From Zantedeschia hybrid cultivar (lineage: Eukaryota > Streptophyta > Magnoliopsida > Alismatales > Araceae), in the NCBI GenBank assembly GCA_030544215.1, contig JARZZO010000006.1, forward strand, positions 51,746,501 through 51,810,500: a DNA stretch of 64,000 nucleotides. The letters are read 5' to 3'. The notes beneath the pieces were generated by a model. That model saw only the letters and a program-made list of their open reading frames with translations. It did no database searches and was not told the DNA's origin. The translations under genes and the position numbers were made by a program. How positions within the stretch are numbered: position 1 is the first letter of the stretch; every line of letters starts with the position of its first letter. Positions 58,266 through 64,000 of the stretch are shown piece after piece.

Positions 58266-58415
58266 AGGGGCACCGGATACAAGAGGGAAGGTCCGGTCCT
58301 TCCTCCAAGGCAGAACAGGGCGCCAGTTGTAAGAGGGTAAGGCTCGGTCCTTCCTCCAAGGCAGAACAGGGGCGCCGATTGCAAGAGGGGAAGGCTCGGT
58401 GCTTCCACCAAGGGG
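58266..58415 (-). repeat. Tandem repeat (about 50 bp, 3 copies) in copia leader
   Basis: Three similar units start near 58270, 58320 and 58372, each with AAGAGGG, GGTCCTTCCTCCAAGG and GCAGAACAGG or variants. They lie between the primer site and the coding region, so they are part of the leader. Confidence 0.8.
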
Positions 58416-58515
58416 CCGACAGCCTCAACCAGGGAAACCACAGGCCTGGGTATGATCCCCCTGCCAGTCAACTCTGGTTTAGGGATTTTTGTGTTTTTTT
58501 TTCTCTCTAACACTA

Positions 58516-58526
58516 CTCTGATACCA
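58516..58526 (-). other. Primer binding site for tRNA-iMet (second copia)
   Basis: Minus strand TGGTATCAGAG directly after the LTR. Confidence 0.85.
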
Positions 58527-58750
58527 TGTAGAGAGAGAGAAAGAGGAGTTGGAGAGGCAACAAAAGGGTGCGGTGGTTCTCTCTCTCAACTAGAGAGGCC
58601 AGCCAGCACACACAAGCTATATATATTATTAAGGCAATGGCTTACAACTACAAAAGACTCTTACACCCCTGTTTGACATAGAGAACATAAAGAATAGGAA
58701 TAAAGACAACAAATACATAAGAAACATAAAAGACCAAAAATGCCCTAACA
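58527..58750 (-). repeat. Copia 5' LTR, 224 bp
   Basis: On the minus strand it starts TGTTAGGGCA at 58750 and ends CTCTACA at 58527, with a TATATATA segment inside. The start is inferred from the TGT...ACA ends. Confidence 0.65.
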
Positions 58751-59186
58751 CATATATCTATCTATCACTACAATACCATAGTTCAAGATGATCTGACTCC
58801 CTTATCAAGGTCACCAACTCTCTCTGCCCTTTACCTTTTTCCTTCAGAACTTCACTATGTCTTCCACAAATCTTTTTCAACATGCCAACCTTTCCTTCTA
58901 ATTGCACCCCCAGTCCCGCCGGTTCTCTGATATTTCTTGATTTCCCAACCATCCAAGAAAGAAGTTTGCATCTCCTTTCCTTTAGAAGCAATTGTCATCC
59001 CCTTTGTTCCTCTCTCTCTCTCCTAATTTAGGGTGGATGGCAATCCTTGAACTGCTTTGAAAGAGAGTCGCCGATTTTGGAAGAAAAAGATGCTACAGCC
59101 CTCTCTTTTTTGTCAACTTTTTCTCCCCCACCAACTGTCAAGAGGATACGCATTTCAATAAAAAGGCTTTCTCATCATTTCCAACC
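58751..59186. other. Unassigned segment
   Basis: A minus-strand frame at 58991-58758 (KERRCKLLSWMVGKSRNI) has a basic, Glu-rich composition but no family I recognise. The stretch to 59186 can be read further in the same direction with stops. It could be an old LINE ORF1 or a captured gene piece. Confidence 0.25.
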
Positions 59187-59194
59187 TTCATAGC

Positions 59195-60127
59195 TAGGGC
59201 AGCAAAAGAACCAATACACTCGATGAACAACTTGTGAGACTACTCGACAACAGCTCTCTCAGCTCATTTGTTAAGTTAAATAAACAAGTTTGAACAAAAA
59301 AGATAAACTCGGTTCATAAACAAGACCAAGCTTGAACACATGTGAGCTCGGCTAGATTATGTTCATGAACAAACTCGTTTAAGAACTCATTAAGAGCTCG
59401 TTAAGTACTCGTTGAACTCATTAATAACTCATTTACATGCTCGTTAAGAACTCGTTTACATGTTTAAATGCATCGTTAAGAACTCGTTTAGATGCATCTT
59501 AACTACTTTATTCATGCATAAACTCAAATATTGTGATTCTTAATATTTTATAGAATCTTTTATCAAATAAATTAAGATTACAAGATGCCATAAATAAAAA
59601 TAAAAATTAAGAGGGTCAATGGTTAAAAGGTAACATTAATCTCTAAAGAGTATGAGCAGGACAATGGGTTGTTGGTGCTGGCCTGCTGGGGGTTTCACAG
59701 GTGCTGGGGGGATAAGGTTGCTATATAGTCTGAAATTGGATGTTGTAGAAAAACGGTGGCCAGGGTAGTCTTCAAAAGGCGCAGGCCTCCCTGGGTTTGG
59801 ACTGATCGGGCAACCATGGTGAGCTGAGTTGGGTCCTTTGTGCTGAATTTGAAAATTTTAAAATTTGAATATTGAATGAATATTGAAGATTAAACATTTG
59901 GTTGTGGGTTGAGCTGAGTTTGGTTGTGTGGGCTAGGCTGCGTTTGGTTCTGGGCTTGTGATATCACGAGTTGAACTCGAGCTTGACGAGTTCTTAATCG
60001 AGCCAACTCTGAACAGCATGTTGAGAAACTCGGTCAAGTTCGAGCCGAGTTCGAGCTTGATGTAAACTAGTCGAGTTGAGTCTGAGCAAGCGAAACCTCG
60101 GCTCAACTCGACTCGTTTGCACCCCTA
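59195..60127. mobile_element. Non-autonomous hAT element (0.9 kb)
   Basis: Ends TAGGGCAGCAAAAG and, inverted at the right, TAGGGGTGCAAACGAG. Flanked by TTCATAGC (59187-59194) and TTCATAAC (60128-60135), an 8-bp duplication with one mismatch. The left half is a run of short ACTCGTTTAAG and GCTCGTTAAGA repeats (59340-59500); the right subterminal part is rich in GAGTTCGAGC. No coding capacity. Confidence 0.82.
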
Positions 60128-61379
60128 TTCATAACTAGCCAAATGAGACTTTTACACCTGATTTTAGGGAGATTTTAATTTGTTGTTAGAACAGTGATTT
60201 TAACAAAATCACCCTTTTTCATGGCGTTTCCAAACATCTTCTTAGCATCAATGCACCTTAAATCACTTCTAAATCTTTTAGAATTCATCTTGGACCATAG
60301 TAGAGCTTTTGGTCTCCATTTAACTGAACCATTAACGTTAGACTTGCAACTCGTTTGTTTTTAATTTCATTCAGAGTTTTACTCTCGCCAGCTGATCAAG
60401 GGTTTCTGCTCGTCAGAGCATTGTGATAATGTGATTAATACTAAGATCAATGGGGACATTCCAAATCTTTGAACATTGTCAAGCCCTTTAGGCAAAACAA
60501 AATCAAATTTCCAAGATAAAAAGGGGATTTCCAAATCTTGAAATATATTTGCTTCTAAACAGTTCAAAATAAAGAATTCAATAGATGGAAACTCCACGAC
60601 TAGTGTCCTCCCTTTCATCCTTCCACCTCATGGTGCTCTATCCACCAACACACCAACTTTGCATTTGATTTATATACGTCTCATTTGCTTAAATATCAAT
60701 GCAGTAGCAAAGGACACTAATTGTAACACCCTAATTTTTGTAGCTAGAATAATTGATCACTTATTAAAATTAATAAGATGTTAACAAGAATATGGAGTGA
60801 CTGCTGTCATATTGTTGGCCCCGATGTGGACAAGAGCTCCTTCTATAATAATCTTTTCTTGATGTCAGGCAGCCTATATTACCCAAAATACTAGACCTCC
60901 TCCTCCATACTATATTGGTCCCATACAAGTTTAATCATCATTGTCATCACCATCTTGTCCTACCTAAGAATCCAAACCCAAACCAAGTGCGTATGAAGGG
61001 GCTGCAAATCCAAGAGTATGTCCTCTAACATAAACACCAGATGCACATCCTCATACATCTCCTCATCACTAGATACTTAAATGGTGTCATCATTTCTAAC
61101 ATGACAAGATGAACGATCATCATGCCACTGTGTGTTCAATTTTCTTTTGTATGCATGCTCCATTGTTGTTTTCTCTTTTCCTGCTACTTTATTTTGATCT
61201 TGTCTGAACAATATATTCAGGCATCTTCGGTGGTTGGAAATTAGGTATGGGTATGTTGCAAGGCTGCAATACAGATTGTCGATGCGAAACACGAGGGCCA
61301 TCTATAGAAACACATGAATGAACTGGAAAAGAAGAACTCTAGCCAACGATCTTATGTTGTCTAGGATCATGTGTCTCCT
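60128..61379. other. Intron DNA with repeat remnants
   Basis: No supported gene. TGTAACACCCTAATTTTTG at 60722 resembles the start of a gypsy-type LTR, but no end is found. The part around 60890-61060 may belong to the tail of the hAT relic that follows. Confidence 0.35.
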
Positions 61380-62110
61380 CAAGTTCTTTTTCACGAACAA
61401 CATCATCCAGTTCTTCCTCTACCCAAGAATAATTTATAGAACAAATAAAGGTTGATCCAGAACAGTTCTTGTCTTGACCCATGCATTCAATGGATGTTCC
61501 TCATCAAATACTTCATCCAAATCCATGCAAGTTGTAACCCTCAACCTGAACATCCTCTAGGTCTCCTCCCCCATACCCAATCATCTTATTTTGTAACAAC
61601 TTCTGTTGTCTTTCTTGATTCTTCATCCTCAGCCTCATATTTAGCATGCACAAGATTGAAGGCACTCCATGTTTTTCACTCATTTGCAATAGTGGTTTGG
61701 CCAAGTACATAGATAGCAATTTCCGCCAAAGCATTGGCACTAAACTTCTTCTTCTCACAACTGCCTACCAATCAGCTATTATAAGAAAGAAAATATACAA
61801 GTTAGTATATTATGATTGAGAAGAAAGTTAGCAATTTAGGACATTTAGGACTTAAGAATTAAGACTTTAGAAACATAACCTGGACTATACTTCATGACTA
61901 TAGATTGAATCTCTACTAGCTCATAAACACCCGTCTACATTTTAAACTCATGAAGTTGACTTTCTGCTTCATATCTCATGTCAGTTATCACATCTAATAA
62001 TCTCACTTTATTATCAACAAAAAATTTGAACTATACTGATAACGAGGGTTCAAGAAATATGCTACATTTTGTCACATGATTTATATTACATATGTTAAAA
62101 ACTTAAAATT
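61380..62110 (-). pseudogene. hAT transposase relic (dimerisation region)
   Basis: The minus strand reads in shifting frames ANALAEIAIYVLGQTTIANE, FNLVHAKYE and DEVFDEEHPLNAWVKTRT, which parallels the last exon of the other hAT copies (LAYVAVRVLSQTTSS, ELLDEEHPLHSW). An upstream piece near 61860-62010 (VITDMRYEAESQLHEFKM) fits the preceding exons. No catalytic Asp region remains. This is an old copy of another hAT lineage. Confidence 0.65.
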
Positions 62111-62802
62111 GATAGACTTTTAAGGTACGAAACAATTATTTAAAGCTTTATAGCATGACAAGTAACAAGTGAGTAATAGTACAAAAACAGTAAGAAAAAG
62201 AACAAAAACAATCGTCATGACACAATCACCATAAGAATAACAAATTCAAAAGAAATAATTGAGAAGGCACGGTCCTTCTTGGGACACACTATCATCTGAA
62301 TGCGATGTTTTATCATTTGACAAAGGTCGAACATCTGGTAAATACATAGTCAAACAGGATATTGAGCGGTGATACTTTTTTGAGAAAAACATCAATGAAC
62401 CATGGTTGGGATCCGCTGCGCAAGGGTACACCCCATCCCTTGTCTGGCTCCTCCCCCCCCCCTCCTCTGCTCAGTCCTTTGGTGTTGCGGCAGCGGCAGC
62501 ACTCCCATGGGGGCACAAGCTTAATGGCAACCTCATGCTCAGCCAATGGTGGGCTCTGGCAGATCAATGGGCCAGCGGATGCCTATGTGGAAGCGAAACG
62601 AAGGGGCGAGCAATGGGGTGTTCATGGACCATGCTGGCGAATGGAAGTGCATGGTGGCAGCCTGGATGGCAGTGCTCCTATGACCTGCATGTGCACAACT
62701 ACATGGGCATCACCCTTAGGCATCTAATACAACTCCACGCATGGCCTCATCCACCAAAGGCCCACCCCTGCTCAGCATTCCACGAACAGGTCACTGCACA
62801 TA

Positions 62803-62844
<42 letters not shown>

Positions 62845-62899
62845 CCATGATGACAGAGCACTGTTCATCCATCCCAAATTAATTGGGAACCCCGATGCT
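62111..62899. other. Non-coding, with a GC-rich block and CT microsatellite
   Basis: The block at 62400-62780 is GC-rich with overlapping open frames but no recognisable protein. A pure CT run of about 36 bases lies at 62807-62842. I see no gene. Confidence 0.4.
62807..62842. repeat. CT dinucleotide microsatellite
   Basis: Uninterrupted TC repeats. Confidence 0.93.
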
Positions 62900-63627
62900 A
62901 AAAATTATTTTAAATATACTCGTTTATTTATCATTTTTACTTATGCATATATTTTTTCAATATCATTTTCATTTGTGCTTATGTCCTTACAGCTCAAAGT
63001 TGGAACAATTTTGCAGGGAAAGAAACAAATGAAAATGATCTACAAAAGAATGTGTTTTCCCATAGAAGTGATCCTTTGAAACATCTTTCCCAGCTGATCA
63101 CATTTTCCACACAACCAAATGAATGCTTGGTGAAACACTAAAAAGGATTCAAAAATCTCTTCTTCTATCCAAAGGAACAAGCTATTCTAGGCAACTTCGT
63201 TGTGAAGAAACCCCAGATGGCATCAGGAAATGCCAGGGAGTACGGCACCCACAAACAAACCCTCACCATTTCAGCTAGAGGCTGGTGCGAATACAACTTC
63301 CGATTCCTAAGGGAAGCACAGTGCCAGACTGACCCATGAAACACAGGCCTTTCTTCTAATTCTTAAGCACTAAAGGATATATCGTCCTTAATTTTGAGAA
63401 AACATCAGTCAAATGTTATGCTGTTTTGAAAATCTTCATGACAATTTTTCCAGCTCATTTTCTACAACAATGAATTCAGTTCTTCAGTGGTCAGAAAAGA
63501 TGAACATTAAATATTGCCCAACTACTAACAGGAAACATGATGATTCTTTATATACATTAACGAAAAGAAATATCAATCCAACAAGAATATATAGGGTGAA
63601 TTTCATGCTAGATCTGTACTTAGGTAC
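62900..63627. other. WRAP73 intron, 5' portion
   Basis: Apparently single-copy intron DNA next to the exon ending at 63628. Nothing else is recognised. Confidence 0.5.
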
Positions 63628-64000
63628 CTTATACTCCAAAGGTGAATCCCAGATCACTATGGCAGTATCATCTGGGGACCATTCAATACCTGCTAAATCT
63701 ATTGTGTCAACAGCAAAAGAGCCCATAATCTCCCATGTTTGACAAGATAGAAGATTTATGTAATCTTTGCATTCACGCCGTGTGCAAACAGCAGCAAACT
63801 TTCCATCCTGAGTAAAAGAAACACCTTTTGAAGTATGTTTGGGCCATTGCACATGAACACATGCAGTATTCACCAAGGACCAAACAGTCAGACGAAGCTG
63901 GAAATCCGATGTTGTTAGTATATGTCGGCTGTCAGGGCTCCACCTTGCATAAGCAATTCCAGCAGGACCCTCATCTATTTTGCATGTCCACTCAGGCTGG
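63628..64000 (-). CDS. WRAP73: WRAP73/WDR8-like WD40 protein, exon A (continues past window)
   Basis: Open without a stop from the window edge to 63628. It reads QPEWTCKIDEGPAGIAYARW, SPDSRHILTTSDFQLRLTVW, then SLVNTACVHVQWPKHTSKGV, and ends IEWSPDDTAIVIWDSPLEYK. Two WD40 units are evident (ARWSPD...LTVWSL and IEWSPDDTAIVIWD). The order and wording fit plant WRAP73 in its N-terminal half. The donor is GTACCTAAG at 63627. The apparent start at the Leu of SLVNT is not real because the frame runs on upstream. The first exons lie to the right of the window. Confidence 0.93.

Larger units (their letters stand above)
56940..58750 (-). mobile_element. Copia retrotransposon fragment, 5' LTR to RT
   Basis: Minus strand: 5' LTR (58750-58527), tRNA-iMet primer site, a GC-richer leader with tandem repeats, degenerate sequence with ...GRNAIAEKLAPSKGRHD, and the start of reverse transcriptase. 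It ends at about 56940 inside RT. Much of gag and integrase is deleted. Confidence 0.75.
15864..63627 (-). other. WRAP73: Giant WRAP73 intron (47,764 bp) filled with transposons
   Basis: The donor GTACCTAAG follows the exon end at 63628 and the acceptor ACTATCCAG precedes the exon start at 15863. Joining the exons gives ...DSPLEYK-ALIYSPDGRC..., which is the continuous order in the family. No WRAP73 coding sequence lies between. Only the flanks (15864-17085 and about 62900-63627) look like non-repetitive intron; the interior is nested copia, gypsy, TR-GAG, hAT and LINE DNA on both strands. Confidence 0.8.

Noticed and set aside
58055..58513. 152-codon frame on the minus strand
   Set aside because: It lies between a copia primer site and its coding region and is made of the leader tandem repeat.
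62362..62882. Two open frames of 121 and 158 codons
   Set aside because: The region is GC-rich, ends in a CT microsatellite and shows no recognisable domain or splice-supported structure.
63484..63627. Extension of the WRAP73 frame past DSPLEYK
   Set aside because: Family sequence stops matching at the GT donor and resumes at 15863, so this part is intron read-through.

Overview
The window is plant nuclear DNA, most likely from an angiosperm with a repeat-rich genome. It has plant-type GT-AG introns, tRNA-iMet-primed Ty1/copia and Ty3/gypsy LTR retrotransposons, DUF659-type hAT transposons, plant L1 and RTE LINE fragments, and TTTAGGG-type telomere-like repeats. I cannot name the species from the sequence alone.

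One host gene is visible, on the minus strand. It encodes a WD40 protein of the WRAP73/WDR8 family. One exon runs from the right edge of the window to 63628, and the next two lie at 15863-15642 and 15557-15485. The reading frame joins exactly across 15864-63627, so these 47.8 kb look like a single giant intron. No further exon is seen left of 15485, so the following intron is at least 15 kb as well. Almost everything else is transposons nested inside these two introns.

Layout from left to right. 1-11980: a hAT element (copy 1) split in its first coding exon by a 7.1 kb retrotransposon with two nearly identical 2752-bp LTRs that carries only a gag gene (TR-GAG-A, minus strand). 11981-13966: the 3' end and LTR of a copia element that hosted hAT copy 1. 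13967-15484: intron DNA with a LINE tail and a 36-bp tandem repeat. 15485-15863: two WRAP73 exons. 17086-21800: a decayed copia element (plus strand). 21801-31598: a second gag-only element (TR-GAG-B), whose right LTR is split by hAT copy 2 and cut off by hAT copy 3, which lies in inverted orientation (31599-36763). 36764-39993: a gypsy pol remnant and an RTE LINE fragment. About 39994-46740: two further hAT relatives, one (minus) abutting the other (plus) exactly at a catalytic motif. 46745-50660: an L1 LINE (minus) interrupted by a GAGGCG-ended DNA element. 50846-53650: LTR and gypsy gag pieces. 54800-56723: a diverged relative of the TR-GAG-A LTR, split by a small hAT derivative whose interior is telomere-like repeat. 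56940-58750: a copia fragment (minus). 59195-60127: a non-autonomous hAT. 61380-62110: a hAT relic. 63628-64000: a WRAP73 exon.

The intact-looking protein-coding units are the WRAP73 exons and the TR-GAG-A gag. All transposases and pol genes carry stops, frameshifts or deletions. The most unusual signals are the giant intron, the hAT derivative filled with telomere-like DNA and flanked by a perfect 8-bp target duplication, a 153-bp hairpin-bearing repeat in the hAT 5' intron kept in exact phase in three copies, and arrays of imperfect palindromes inside two unrelated LTRs.
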